64,000 nucleotides of DNA from Leptolinea sp. UBA5366 (GCA_002407845.1 DHPK01000028.1:12147-76146), one strand, 5' to 3'; positions 8,864-17,284 are shown, counted from the stretch's first letter. Notes: a model not told the origin generated them from the sequence alone. Made by a program: numbers and translations.

Positions 8864-8899
8864 ATAAATAACATACGTTATATAACAAATGTTATTTAT
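8864..8899. promoter_or_regulatory. Candidate TetR operator
   Basis: An 11-bp inverted repeat, ataaataacat (8864-8874) and atgttatttat (8889-8899), brackets a central 10-bp palindrome gttatataac (8877-8886). It begins 12 bases upstream of the tetR start, where it would cover the promoter and control both tetR-DUF4386 and perhaps the divergent gene at 9048. Assignment to this regulator is inference from position and symmetry. Confidence 0.6.
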
Positions 8900-9047
8900 T
8901 AAGCTTCAAACTGTCAAGGGCTGTTTTATTGGAAATGACAATTCCATCCGTTCGCAACAGAAGGAAAAATTGGACTTTCAGATTAAATTAGCAACTTTGT
9001 TTATAATCAATATACCAATAGTTATTTTCTAGTTCAGGAGGGTTCCA

Positions 9048-10073
9048 ATGGTCCAATCGAAAATGCGGTGGATTTTACTGGTTTTATTTTTTTGTCTGCT
9101 CATCCCGACTGCAGCGGAAGCTGAGTCCGCCCCAACACAATTTGTTTTCACCAAAGATTTCAATATCTGGCTGTTCGATGAGACAAACGAAGCGATTCTG
9201 CCCATCACAACAGATGGATATGAGACAAATCCTTATTCCAATCCGTTCCTGTCCTTTGACCACCAGCACGTTGCATATGAGGACAGCGGCAATTTTTACT
9301 TCACTGATCTGCAAAACTCGGAGTCAGTTTACCTTGAAAAATTGTCCAGCCCCGATATTTTTGCTGACACTTTAGTAGGCTGGGATATCGATAACAATGT
9401 GTATTTCACTCTGACCTACGGCGGCTGTGAGTTCACCGCGGAAAGCATTGTCGGTCCGGAAAAAGTCATGCTCTATCGCTACAATGCAGACAGCGGGAAT
9501 GTGAGCGAAGTACAGGAGCTGCCGAAAATGCATGATGAAACTCATGCTTATTCGCTGGGAGATCAGGTCTCTCCAGACGGGGAAATCGTCTCCTTTTATG
9601 GTGCTGCCTGTTATGCCGGATACGGAGACAGCCGCTTTTACATGACGCTCGCTGACGGGGAGGTGTTTGCCGACGAGTCAAACCTGACCCGCCCAAATCC
9701 AACGCTGGATCGCCTCAATCTTCAACCAGCTGCAGGCTATCATATTTCCGAAATGGCAGCAGATCCATCCGGCACGAATGTCGCTTACGTCATGAATAAG
9801 CAGTGGGATGACTTTTACTCGTCTTGCCAAGGAGAGGACTGCACCCGGATGGTTGTCGCCGACCTTGACGATCCCGTGGCAGAAATTCAGTTTGATGCAC
9901 CGATAACCGGGCTTTTTGGCTGGCTGACGAACCCGAGCCGAATCTACTTTATCGAAAGTGAAGCAGGACAAATGACCGCAACGCCTTCCGCGTCGCTCAT
10001 GGTTCTGGATTTGGATATCTTGCAGGTGACCCAGCTGGATCAGGGCATCGGCTTGCAGTTCGGGAACCGCTGA
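9048..10073 (+). CDS. Secreted WD40/TolB-like propeller protein, unknown role
   Basis: A 341-residue exported protein. A signal peptide ends at about residue 26 (PTAAEAESA). The rest is strand-rich with repeated segments such as FNIWLFDETNEAILPITTDG, ISFDHQHVAYEDSGNFYFTDL and AADPSGTNVAYVMN, the rhythm of TolB/WD40-like beta-propellers. Cysteines occur in likely pairs (GGCEF, AACYAG, SSCQGEDC), consistent with an extracellular site. The RBS CAGGAGGG is excellent; TATAAT at 9002-9007 may be its -10, without a good -35. It stands alone between divergent and convergent neighbours. I do not recognise a specific family. Confidence 0.75.
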   Translation: MVQSKMRWILLVLFFCLLIPTAAEAESAPTQFVFTKDFNIWLFDETNEAILPITTDGYETNPYSNPFLSFDHQHVAYEDSGNFYFTDLQNSESVYLEKLSSPDIFADTLVGWDIDNNVYFTLTYGGCEFTAESIVGPEKVMLYRYNADSGNVSEVQELPKMHDETHAYSLGDQVSPDGEIVSFYGAACYAGYGDSRFYMTLADGEVFADESNLTRPNPTLDRLNLQPAAGYHISEMAADPSGTNVAYVMNKQWDDFYSSCQGEDCTRMVVADLDDPVAEIQFDAPITGLFGWLTNPSRIYFIESEAGQMTATPSASLMVLDLDILQVTQLDQGIGLQFGNR

Positions 10074-10121
10074 TCCTTTCGCTGCTCTGGCAGCGCCAGC
10101 AGCACGATTCTAAACAAGCGA

Positions 10122-11621
10122 CTATTTCTTTAGGTTGCGAATGCGCTCGCCGCTGACTACGCCGCAGCCGATAAAGACCTGATAAGGATCTTCCATAAAC
10201 AGGACAGATCCTTTTTTTGCGCCTGGAACCGAAATCCGCAAGTCCTCTTTGCGCAGCCAGGCAGCAGTCAAGGTTTCATCCAGCTGATAACGCCCGCTTT
10301 GCACACGATCGAAAATCAGGCTGGCGAAATCGAAGTCCGGCATCCAACCTGCGCTGGTTTTATACGCAATGCGCAAGCCTGCTGATTTTAATGGCAGCCC
10401 GGTCAGCGGGGAGTCAAAAAGATGCTCAGGCAAAACCCAAATTTCATCTTCCCGCGCCCAAAGGACGTTCATTTTTTCATCAAGGTATTTTTGAAAATCG
10501 ATGCCGAACAGCTCGCTGAATTCAGCGGTCAGATCAGCCCGCGCTGATGCCACCAGCGGCTGAAAACCGCTGCGTTCCCAGGGACGTTCCGGGGCTTGTT
10601 CGCGATTGCCGCTAAACCCGGCAGGCTCTTTTTTCTTGAGCAGCGCCGCAAAAAATCCGGCAGTTCCGAGACGGTGCGGCCAAAGCCGGACAGTTCCGGT
10701 CAGGCTCGCATCCAGCGCGACGCCATCGACAACCGCAAGCCCCGGAGCAGGCCGCGGCAGACGAGACTGGACGTCAACAACTTGAACCGCGCTGCCAAAT
10801 TGTTTCAGCAGCTGATCCACAACCAGCTCATCTTCGAGCGGGGACAGCGTGCAGGTTGAATAAACCAGCTGCCCGCCCGGTTTCAGCGCATTCATGGCAG
10901 AAGTCAGCAGCTGCAGCTGCCGCTGCGCCAGCGCTGCCTCTTCGCGTTCACTGATCGGACGCATCGGATGCGAATCGATTGAAACCAAACTCTGCATGCT
11001 GCATGGCGCGTCCAGCAGCACGATGTCAAAAGTGTCCGGGAACCAGCTGCCAAAAAACTCACCCGGGAAATTACTGATCAGATGATTGACGCTGCCCCAG
11101 TTCCGCAGCACTTTTTTCAGCGCGGTAATGCGGGAAGCGCTCGAATCATTCGCCAAAATCAGACCCGATTCTCGACTGGCAGCGGACAAATGCGTTGTCT
11201 TCCCGCCGGGCGAGGCAGCCAGATCAAGGATCAGCGGCCGATTTTGCAGCAATTCCTGATCAAAAAGGGTGACCGGCAACATCGAAGCGCTGTCCTGAAT
11301 GTAAAACGCACCGGCGCGATGTTCATTCGTCTGCCCAGGCGCAGTCTCCCCTGTGTGCTGCAATTTGTAAGCGTCCGCGCAAAAGGCGACCGGTTCAGCT
11401 TGCCAGCCATAACGTCTTTCAAGCTGCAGAATGCCGCTGCCATATTTTTTTTGAGGATTGAGCCGGATTGCCGGTTCGAGCGCAAGCGAGAGACTGGCTT
11501 CCAATTCAGCCAGCTCGTCTTCGGGGACCAGCGGCTTGAAGCGGTTCCAGGCAGATTCAAAAGCAGTCTGTCTGGGTGAAAGTTGATCCGTTTGATCTGC
11601 ACCGCGTTTCTTTTTAGCCAT
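10122..11621 (-). CDS. rRNA (cytosine-C5) methyltransferase, RsmB/RsmF (NOL1/NOP2/Sun) family
   Basis: SAM-dependent m5C methyltransferase acting on rRNA (or tRNA). The 499-residue protein has the SAM motif LDLAASPGGKTTHLSA (about 140-155), the DAPCS motif whose Cys assists product release, and the STCTLSPLEDE motif whose Cys is the nucleophile. A C-terminal region of about 170 residues resembles the RsmF/YebU C-terminal and PUA-like extension rather than RsmB. Start ATG 11621 lies inside the last codons of the upstream methyltransferase gene (8-base overlap). An in-frame TTG at 11630 is an alternative. It is the last gene of the seven-gene minus-strand unit. The target base cannot be read from sequence. 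Confidence 0.87.
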   Translation of the reverse strand: MAKKKRGADQTDQLSPRQTAFESAWNRFKPLVPEDELAELEASLSLALEPAIRLNPQKKYGSGILQLERRYGWQAEPVAFCADAYKLQHTGETAPGQTNEHRAGAFYIQDSASMLPVTLFDQELLQNRPLILDLAASPGGKTTHLSAASRESGLILANDSSASRITALKKVLRNWGSVNHLISNFPGEFFGSWFPDTFDIVLLDAPCSMQSLVSIDSHPMRPISEREEAALAQRQLQLLTSAMNALKPGGQLVYSTCTLSPLEDELVVDQLLKQFGSAVQVVDVQSRLPRPAPGLAVVDGVALDASLTGTVRLWPHRLGTAGFFAALLKKKEPAGFSGNREQAPERPWERSGFQPLVASARADLTAEFSELFGIDFQKYLDEKMNVLWAREDEIWVLPEHLFDSPLTGLPLKSAGLRIAYKTSAGWMPDFDFASLIFDRVQSGRYQLDETLTAAWLRKEDLRISVPGAKKGSVLFMEDPYQVFIGCGVVSGERIRNLKK

Positions 11622-12426
11622 GTTTATCAATAAAAAAGATCATTTCTGATCCGACCTCATCCTCTTGAATTTTCCAGTCTCTGCCTTCGACAGCTTTTTG
11701 AATCAGCTGCCGCTGCCGATCCCGCATCTGGTGCCGGGCAGTCAGGTTCTCGGCCGGCAGCGTCACCACGATCCAGCGCACTTGCAGCTGTCCAAAAAAG
11801 TCACGACAGCTGCCTTTACGCCGGTTTTCAAATCTGTGCGCTTCCTTGAAAAAGAAAGCTGCGTCAGCCTGAACAGCGGGCACCGACAATAATATATCCT
11901 GGACTTCCGCCAGCGGCTCCAATCCCCAAGCAGTAAAAAACTGATTGATCAGCCGAATGCGCGGGCTGTGCAGGTCATAAGCATGATAATGAGTGGTCCG
12001 CGGCAGCCCCATCCAGGGAAATGCCAGCGGATGGATCGCACATGCCAAATCCAAAATCGATTCCGGCTGCCCGATCTGTTCAAATATTCTGCCGTAAAAC
12101 TCAGCCATCATCGGCAGCCGTTCTCTGGTAGAAGCATGGCTTTGCAGCTGAGCAGTGCACCAGTCCCGAACAGCCTGCTCGCCAGCGTCTGCCGCTTCGG
12201 TCAATGCCGATTCAGCCGTCGGGTAATCCGGATCGCCGAGATAGGGGGCGATGATCTGATGCAGCTTTTCGCGCGCTTTCTTCTCTGCTTGCTTTGGATC
12301 ATTCTGAACTTTCAGCTCCCGTTCCAAAAGATCCTGCACGCTTTCAGGCGGAATTCCAAGTCCGCGGTATTTTGGCGAATCCAATATTTTCCGGATCATC
12401 TTTTCAAGCGCACCGTCAGCTAGCAT
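11614..12426 (-). CDS. Divergent ArmA/RmtB-like 16S rRNA methyltransferase paralogue
   Basis: A 270-residue relative of the aminoglycoside-resistance 16S rRNA (guanine-1405-N7) methyltransferases (FmrO/ArmA/Rmt family). It has the helical N-terminal domain (about 9-62, ILDSPKYRGL...AREKLHQI), HASTRER at 97-103 and the SAM motif LDLACAIHPLAFPW at 125-138. It differs from the family at functionally important places: ACGLNPLA is ACAIHPLA, the usual LLLK-LP-LE block is FFFKEAHRFE (191-200), and the SLSG-x-KGM-x2-NY block is NLTARHQMRDRQ (227-238). It lies 6 bases after its better-conserved paralogue, with motifs at identical residue numbers, so it arose by tandem duplication. It may have a different target base, or be a partner subunit. 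Confidence 0.8.
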   Translation of the reverse strand: MLADGALEKMIRKILDSPKYRGLGIPPESVQDLLERELKVQNDPKQAEKKAREKLHQIIAPYLGDPDYPTAESALTEAADAGEQAVRDWCTAQLQSHASTRERLPMMAEFYGRIFEQIGQPESILDLACAIHPLAFPWMGLPRTTHYHAYDLHSPRIRLINQFFTAWGLEPLAEVQDILLSVPAVQADAAFFFKEAHRFENRRKGSCRDFFGQLQVRWIVVTLPAENLTARHQMRDRQRQLIQKAVEGRDWKIQEDEVGSEMIFFIDKHG

Positions 12427-12432
12427 GAAAGC

Positions 12433-13260
12433 TCAAATCCTTTCGAGCAGAAAAACCAGTTCATTCGAAAACTCAATCCGTTCAAAACGCCATTGACCCG
12501 GGTCGATAATTCCCATAAAGTAGTTTTCATAATTCGTTTTCATGCCTTTTTGCTTGCCGCTCAGGCTGAAAATTGGGAAGCTGACGACCGTCCAGCGCGA
12601 CTGAATTTGGCTCAAAATGCGGCTGCCAGCCCCTTTTTCCACCTGCTCGAGCACAGGGAGGGTCTTTAATAGCAGCGTTAAATCAGCCTTTTCGACTGGA
12701 AATTCTGTCAGCAGGTTAGCGACGCGCGCGCTAACGACGCGCGCACTGCCGTCAATCGCAGCCATGCCAAAAAAGCTGTTCAGCAGATCAGCCATGTCCT
12801 GATAGAGGTCAATTGCCAGATATGAAAAATCGGGAGCGAGTTTCATCCAGGGGATTGCCAGCGGATTCAACCCGCAAGCCAAATCGAGCACAGACCGAAT
12901 TTCAGGCAGGCGGTCAAAGATTTCCCTGTAAAAAATATCCAAAATCGGAATGCGTTCTTTCGTAGAAGCGTGCGATTGCATCAGCTCCAGACACAGTGGT
13001 TTGAGCGGCTCCAGCGAAATTTCCTGACGCTGTCCGGCAATCTGGCTGCTGAGTTTGCGGTAATTTTGGCTGCCGGCACGATAGGCGTTCGCGACCTGAT
13101 GCAGCTTCGATCGAACCCGCTTAACGGTTTCTTTTCTCGATTCATCCGGCTGCATTTCCTGCAGCACAATTTGGCGAATGAACGCCGGCGAAATCTCGCG
13201 AAAGTTTTTACCGGCTGAAACTTCCGCCAGAACTTCAGCGGCAAGTTGTTCCTTATCCAT
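12433..13260 (-). CDS. ArmA/RmtB-like 16S rRNA (guanine(1405)-N(7))-methyltransferase
   Basis: A 275-residue protein with all hallmarks of the family that methylates N7 of G1405 in 16S rRNA and blocks 4,6-disubstituted deoxystreptamine aminoglycosides. The N-terminal helical domain (about 9-60) ends SKLHQVANAY. HASTKER sits at 97-103, the SAM motif LDLACGLNPLAIPW at 125-138, the acidic SAM ligand D151 in AIDLYQ, LLLKTLPVLE at 196-205, and VVSFPIFSLSGKQKGM at 225-240 followed by NY at 243-244. These match RmtB and ArmA block for block. It overlaps the tgt stop by 8 bases. The setting is a housekeeping RNA-modification unit with no mobile DNA, so an intrinsic role is more likely than acquired resistance. 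Confidence 0.88.
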   Translation of the reverse strand: MDKEQLAAEVLAEVSAGKNFREISPAFIRQIVLQEMQPDESRKETVKRVRSKLHQVANAYRAGSQNYRKLSSQIAGQRQEISLEPLKPLCLELMQSHASTKERIPILDIFYREIFDRLPEIRSVLDLACGLNPLAIPWMKLAPDFSYLAIDLYQDMADLLNSFFGMAAIDGSARVVSARVANLLTEFPVEKADLTLLLKTLPVLEQVEKGAGSRILSQIQSRWTVVSFPIFSLSGKQKGMKTNYENYFMGIIDPGQWRFERIEFSNELVFLLERI

Positions 13261-14365
13261 ATTTTTGTTCCCGCAGCAGCGCGGTCAGCCGAGTCAGCAT
13301 GCGAATGTTATGGATTGTCGCTAATCGCGGATAAAGCGTGTCGTTCATCTTGAATAAATGCCGGAGATAGCCCAGCGAATAATGGGTGCAGGTCAGACAG
13401 TCGCAGCCCGGAGACAGCGGCTGAGAAGATCGCATATGGCGCTCGTCTTCGATGTAGAGATATTTAAGCCACTTGCCATCAAAGACTGGCTTTTCCTCTT
13501 TAAAGGCGTAAATCCGTCCATGGCGCGCATCGCGCGTCGGCATAGCGCAGTCGAAGATGTCATACCCAAGCTGAAAGGAACGCACAACGTTTTCCGGATG
13601 CCCGATTCCCAGCGCATGGATGGGGAATTGCGGCGGAATCAGCTCACGCGTGTAAGCAAGCACCTCTTCCAGCAGGTTTCCTTCGCCATCCAATGGCCAG
13701 CCGCCGAACCCGAATCCGTCGAAGCCGATTTCGAGCAGCGCGTCGGCACAGGTCTTCCGCAGTGCCAGGGATCCGCCGCCCTGAACCACGCCGAAGATCT
13801 TCGGCGCTTCCCGGCTTTCGGGAAATTGTTTCACCCTTTCGTCAAATTCTTTCCGGCAGCGTCCCGCCCAGTCGATGGTACGGCGGACGGATTCCTGCTG
13901 CGCCTGTTCTGAATCATCCGCATGCGTGCATTGATCCAGACAGATCACGACATCCGTTCCAAATGCAATTTGGAGCTGCACGGTTTTTTCCGGGCTCAGC
14001 ATCAGTTTCCGCTTGCTGCCCTCCGGGTTGAACACAATCCCATTTTGATTAATCTTGCCAAATTTACTGTTCTCGCGAATCAGCGAATAAGCCTGAAAGC
14101 CTCCCGAATCTGTGATGATCGGGCGCTGCCAGCTGCTCATTTGGTGCAGTCCGCCCAATGACTGGACGGTCAGGCTGCTGGGTTTTTGCATCAAATGGAA
14201 GGTGTTCATAACAACGCCTTCCACGCCTGCCTGTTCCAGATCAAGCGCGTCAACGCTGCGAACCATGCCGTAAGTAGCATCCGGGAGATAGACCGGATAA
14301 TGGAGCCGTCCATGCGGCGTTTCGAGCCAGGATTGCGGATGATCGTTCGGAGTTTGATTTGTCAT
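13253..14365 (-). CDS. tgt: tRNA-guanine transglycosylase
   Basis: Exchanges guanine 34 for a queuine precursor in tRNAs with GUN anticodons. The 370-residue protein has DSGGFQAYSL (about 92-101), VVQGG, the GFGFGGWPLDGEG loop, and FDCAMPTRDARHG around 265-280 whose Asp is the catalytic nucleophile. The zinc site is CDCLTC with the distal His in the following helical region (TLYPRLATIHN). Its start directly abuts the stop of the LysM lipoprotein gene and its stop overlaps the first 16S methyltransferase gene. No preQ1 or queuosine synthesis gene and no preQ1 riboswitch was seen in the window, so whether the base used is preQ1 or queuine is open. Confidence 0.93.
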   Translation of the reverse strand: MTNQTPNDHPQSWLETPHGRLHYPVYLPDATYGMVRSVDALDLEQAGVEGVVMNTFHLMQKPSSLTVQSLGGLHQMSSWQRPIITDSGGFQAYSLIRENSKFGKINQNGIVFNPEGSKRKLMLSPEKTVQLQIAFGTDVVICLDQCTHADDSEQAQQESVRRTIDWAGRCRKEFDERVKQFPESREAPKIFGVVQGGGSLALRKTCADALLEIGFDGFGFGGWPLDGEGNLLEEVLAYTRELIPPQFPIHALGIGHPENVVRSFQLGYDIFDCAMPTRDARHGRIYAFKEEKPVFDGKWLKYLYIEDERHMRSSQPLSPGCDCLTCTHYSLGYLRHLFKMNDTLYPRLATIHNIRMLTRLTALLREQKYG

Positions 14366-14989
14366 TTATGGAATATTCAGGCTGAGACCCGGAACCAGCT
14401 GATCCTGAGAAGTGATGCCGTTTTCAATCGCAAGCTGTTCGGGAAACACATCCCCGAAAATGCAGGCAATGCTGTTCAGCGTGTCGCCGGCTGCAACAGA
14501 ATATTGGACGGGATGTTCAGCAGAGGCAATCGGACCATGCTTTTCATTCCAGACGGAGTTCTGGGGCAGAATCAGAACCGTGCCGGGCTGAATTGCGTTT
14601 TCGTTTTCAAAACTGATGTTATTCATTGAATAAAGCTTCAGCCAATCAACATTAAACCGCCGTGCGATGCATTTCGGCGTCTCTCCCGCCTGCAGCTGAT
14701 AAAAACCCTGAGGAACTTCGGTCTCAGACGATTCATTGACGATCGGATCAGCAGCCGATTTCTGAATGCCATCCGTGCTGGATACTGCAATGACTGTGCC
14801 GTTCACGTTCACCGGCAGCGGATTTTCATTAATCCATGCCTGCTGCGTTGCTGTGAACAGCACATCGCGTTCCGGACTGATCGTGACTTTCGTCAGCGGT
14901 TGAATCGGTTCAACCACCTTTTCCCGCTTGCAGGCTGGCAAGAGCAGCAGCAGAACGAGGGTCAGGAGGATAATTTTTGTCTTTTTCAT
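14366..14989 (-). CDS. LysM-domain lipoprotein
   Basis: A 207-residue lipoprotein, with lipobox LPAC at residues 17-20 behind a basic, hydrophobic leader MKKTKIILLTLVLLLLLP. Two LysM domains follow: YQLQAGETPKCIARRFNV (about 98-143) and YSVAAGDTLNSIACIFGD (about 160-206), the latter closing the protein. LysM binds peptidoglycan or related glycans, so the protein probably sits on the outer face of the membrane. RBS AAGGAGAAAAA is strong. It lies 29 bases after thrB and abuts tgt; the context gives no hint of a shared role with either. Confidence 0.87.
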   Translation of the reverse strand: MKKTKIILLTLVLLLLLPACKREKVVEPIQPLTKVTISPERDVLFTATQQAWINENPLPVNVNGTVIAVSSTDGIQKSAADPIVNESSETEVPQGFYQLQAGETPKCIARRFNVDWLKLYSMNNISFENENAIQPGTVLILPQNSVWNEKHGPIASAEHPVQYSVAAGDTLNSIACIFGDVFPEQLAIENGITSQDQLVPGLSLNIP

Positions 14990-15018
14990 TTTTTCTCCTT
15001 CATCATCGGCTGATTAAA

Positions 15019-15921
15019 TCAATACGCAACCCAGGCGCCTTTCGATGATATGCCTAAATTATATCCTTCCGCCTGACAGCCTGCCTTTTCAAACGCAAGC
15101 CGCATCGCATCCGTCAATCCAGCAGAATTGGTCATGCTGAACGCAATTATTCCCGACCCAGCACCAGACAGACAAACACCGGCAGCGCCTGCGTCATATC
15201 CAGCCTGAACAACTGCCTCGCTGCCCGGAATCAGCGCACGGCGAAAGCGTTCATGCAGCCGATCCTGCATCGCAAAACGCAGTCCGGCTTCGTCACCCTC
15301 CTGCAGTGCCCGCATCAGGAAAACTGCCCGATTGAGATTAAAAGCGGCATCCTTAAGACTCACCTTGGACGGAAGCGCCTTTCGAGCAGCGCTTGTCTTC
15401 AGGCGAAACTCAGGCACGACAAACCCCAGCTGCCAGCCGGCAACCGGAAAGGATTTGTAGACCAGTGCATTATCATCCATCGCTGTGGCAGTCAATCCGC
15501 CCATCAGTTCAGGTGTCGCGTTATCCGGATGCCCTTCCATGCGGGCGGCGATATCAAGTATCGCATCGGGCTGAACCTGCGTCTGCAGAAAAGCATCGGC
15601 TGCCAGCAGTCCGGTCAAAATAGCAGCTGCGCTGGCGCCTAGCCCGGCGCCCACCGGAATGCGGTTAACGCTGTGAATCTGAACTTGATCAGGGATCGTT
15701 TCCTGCCGAGCCTCGAAAAACTGACAGAAGGATTTCCAGATCAGATTTTTAGCAGGGTTTTCCATCTGCTGGTCTGAAAACCCTTCTGCAGTAAGGCTGA
15801 AAGGCTGAGGCTTAAATGAGAAAGTTGTGTCGTTCCATAAGTCAACCGCTAACCCGACGCAGTCAAAGCCGGGTCCCAAATTGCTGGTTGACGCCGGAAC
15901 ATGGACACAGAATTCGTTCAC
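15019..15921 (-). CDS. thrB: Homoserine kinase
   Basis: GHMP-family kinase that phosphorylates homoserine in threonine synthesis. The 300-residue protein begins with VHVPASTSNLGPGFDCVGLAV, the ThrB N-terminal signature, has the phosphate-binding loop PVGAGLGASAAA near residue 88-99 (GAS in place of the more common GSS), and the C-terminal SGAGSGIIAF block. The start is a GTG at 15919-15921 that shares one base with the thrC stop, so translation is coupled. With thrC upstream it gives the last two steps of threonine synthesis; no homoserine dehydrogenase gene is in the window. Confidence 0.95.
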   Translation of the reverse strand: MNEFCVHVPASTSNLGPGFDCVGLAVDLWNDTTFSFKPQPFSLTAEGFSDQQMENPAKNLIWKSFCQFFEARQETIPDQVQIHSVNRIPVGAGLGASAAAILTGLLAADAFLQTQVQPDAILDIAARMEGHPDNATPELMGGLTATAMDDNALVYKSFPVAGWQLGFVVPEFRLKTSAARKALPSKVSLKDAAFNLNRAVFLMRALQEGDEAGLRFAMQDRLHERFRRALIPGSEAVVQAGYDAGAAGVCLSGAGSGIIAFSMTNSAGLTDAMRLAFEKAGCQAEGYNLGISSKGAWVAY

Positions 15922-16982
15922 TATTTCTTGCCGCCCAGAATGAACTCTGACACTTCCTTAAAGTCCAACGGCAGTTTGATAGGTTTCACGCCTTTGGACG
16001 TGATGATATCCGGGTCTTTCATGCCATGACCGGTGCAGATGATCACGATGCGTTTACCCTTAGGATCGAGTTCCCCAGATTCAATCTGATTTTTCAATCC
16101 AGCCAGACCGGCTGCGGATGCAGGCTCAACCCAGATGCCGTTCGCTGCCAGCATCTGCTGCGCTGCCAGAATTTTCTCATCTGAAACGGCGATGATGGCG
16201 CCTTTGGATTCCTCCGCTGCGCTCAAAGCTTGTTCACCACGCGCAGGGTTGCCGATGCGGATTGCAGTCGCGACAGTTTCCGGGTGCTCGACCGAATGAC
16301 CCAGCACCAGCGGTGCAGCGCCTTCAGCCTGAACGCCGAGTATCCGCGGCAGTCCGGTTTTCTTGATGGAATTATATTGAGTGTAGCCCATCCAATAGGC
16401 GGAGATGTTGCCGGCATTGCCGACCGGAATGCACATCCAATCAGGCGCGCCGCCCAAATCATCGCAAATTTCGAATGCGCTTGATTTCTGGCCTTCGAGC
16501 CGATGCGGGTTCAGCGAGTTGACCAATTCGATTTCGCTCTTCTGGCTGATCTCAATCACAAACGACAGTGCATCATCAAAGGAACCCGGAATCTGGATCA
16601 CTTCAGCCTGATAGGCAATCGCGCCTGCCAGTTTACCGACTGCGACCTTGCCATCCGGAATCATGACGATCGCCCTCAGCCCAGCGCGGTTCGCATAAGC
16701 CGCTGCCGATGCCGAGGTGTTGCCGGTTGACGCGCAGATCACGGTTGTCTTCTTCTTATAGGCTGCCATTGAAATGGCAGCAGTCATGCCGCGATCTTTA
16801 AATGAGCCAGTCGGATTCAACCCTTCATACTTAACGAACAGTTCAAATCCGCCGCCGAGCTTTTCTGCAATCGCCGGCACCGGGATCAACGGCGTGTTCC
16901 CCTCGTAGAGAGTAATCGGCGTGATGTCTCCGGGGAGATCAAAATAATCATGATAGCGGTCAATAACACCTTTGTAACCCAT
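15921..16982 (-). CDS. thrC: Threonine synthase
   Basis: PLP enzyme converting O-phosphohomoserine to threonine. The 353-residue protein carries the Schiff-base lysine in GSFKDRGM (K62), the phosphate-cradle GNAGN in CIPVGNAGNISAYW, and SASAAAYANRAG for cofactor binding. This is the short class (about 350 residues) without a large N-terminal extension. ATG 16982 is chosen because GGAG lies 6 bases upstream; an in-frame TTG at 16994 is the longest option. It is the first gene of the seven-gene minus-strand unit, so the RNA-modification genes may be expressed from its promoter. Confidence 0.94.
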   Translation of the reverse strand: MGYKGVIDRYHDYFDLPGDITPITLYEGNTPLIPVPAIAEKLGGGFELFVKYEGLNPTGSFKDRGMTAAISMAAYKKKTTVICASTGNTSASAAAYANRAGLRAIVMIPDGKVAVGKLAGAIAYQAEVIQIPGSFDDALSFVIEISQKSEIELVNSLNPHRLEGQKSSAFEICDDLGGAPDWMCIPVGNAGNISAYWMGYTQYNSIKKTGLPRILGVQAEGAAPLVLGHSVEHPETVATAIRIGNPARGEQALSAAEESKGAIIAVSDEKILAAQQMLAANGIWVEPASAAGLAGLKNQIESGELDPKGKRIVIICTGHGMKDPDIITSKGVKPIKLPLDFKEVSEFILGGKK

Positions 16983-17080
16983 AGCTGACTCCAAATGATA
17001 GATTTTTTGTTATGCGTGTAATTCTAATATAGTTCCGGCAGGATGAGCCGGAATCCATGCGGAGGCAGGACTGAATTCAG
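16983..17080 (-). promoter_or_regulatory. Probable promoter region of the thrC operon
   Basis: Read on the minus strand, TATATT preceded by AAC lies about 40 bases before the thrC ATG, in the position of a -10. Just upstream is a 7-bp inverted repeat ttccggc (17033-17039) / gccggaa (17047-17053) with a 7-base loop, which could be an operator or hairpin. No convincing -35 was found. No T-box (no stem I-like layout or UGGN-bearing antiterminator) was recognised. Confidence 0.35.
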
Positions 17081-17255
17081 CAGTTTTTTTCTCACGTTCG
17101 TTTGGCTCTATGAAAAATGGGCTATTTACAAATTATTTTTCTTACTCAGGCATGTCAAAAATATTTCTCTATTTTTGATTCGTGACATTTATCACTTTTA
17201 ATGCATGTTTTTTATCCATGCTTCGATTCGCTTTATTTTGAATCATATCTATCTC

Positions 17256-17284
17256 TTGTCCGATAGTATTTTATAAATTATAAT
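17256..17284 (+). promoter_or_regulatory. Promoter of the Cna-B-like surface protein gene
   Basis: TTGTCC at 17256-17261 and TATAAT at 17279-17284 are separated by exactly 17 bases, a near-ideal housekeeping-sigma promoter (4/6 and 6/6). Transcription would start near 17291 and give a leader of about 195 bases before the ATG at 17487, containing a 50-codon frame. The rest of the 16983-17337 gap is A/T-rich and otherwise empty. Confidence 0.6.

Noticed and set aside
10074..10121. Hairpin between the propeller gene and the m5C methyltransferase gene
   Set aside because: Only short, interrupted arms around ctggcagcgccag and no T-run; not strong enough to call a terminator.
11614..13260. Recently acquired aminoglycoside-resistance genes
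   Set aside because: No transposase, integron or inverted repeats flank them, and they overlap housekeeping genes on both sides.
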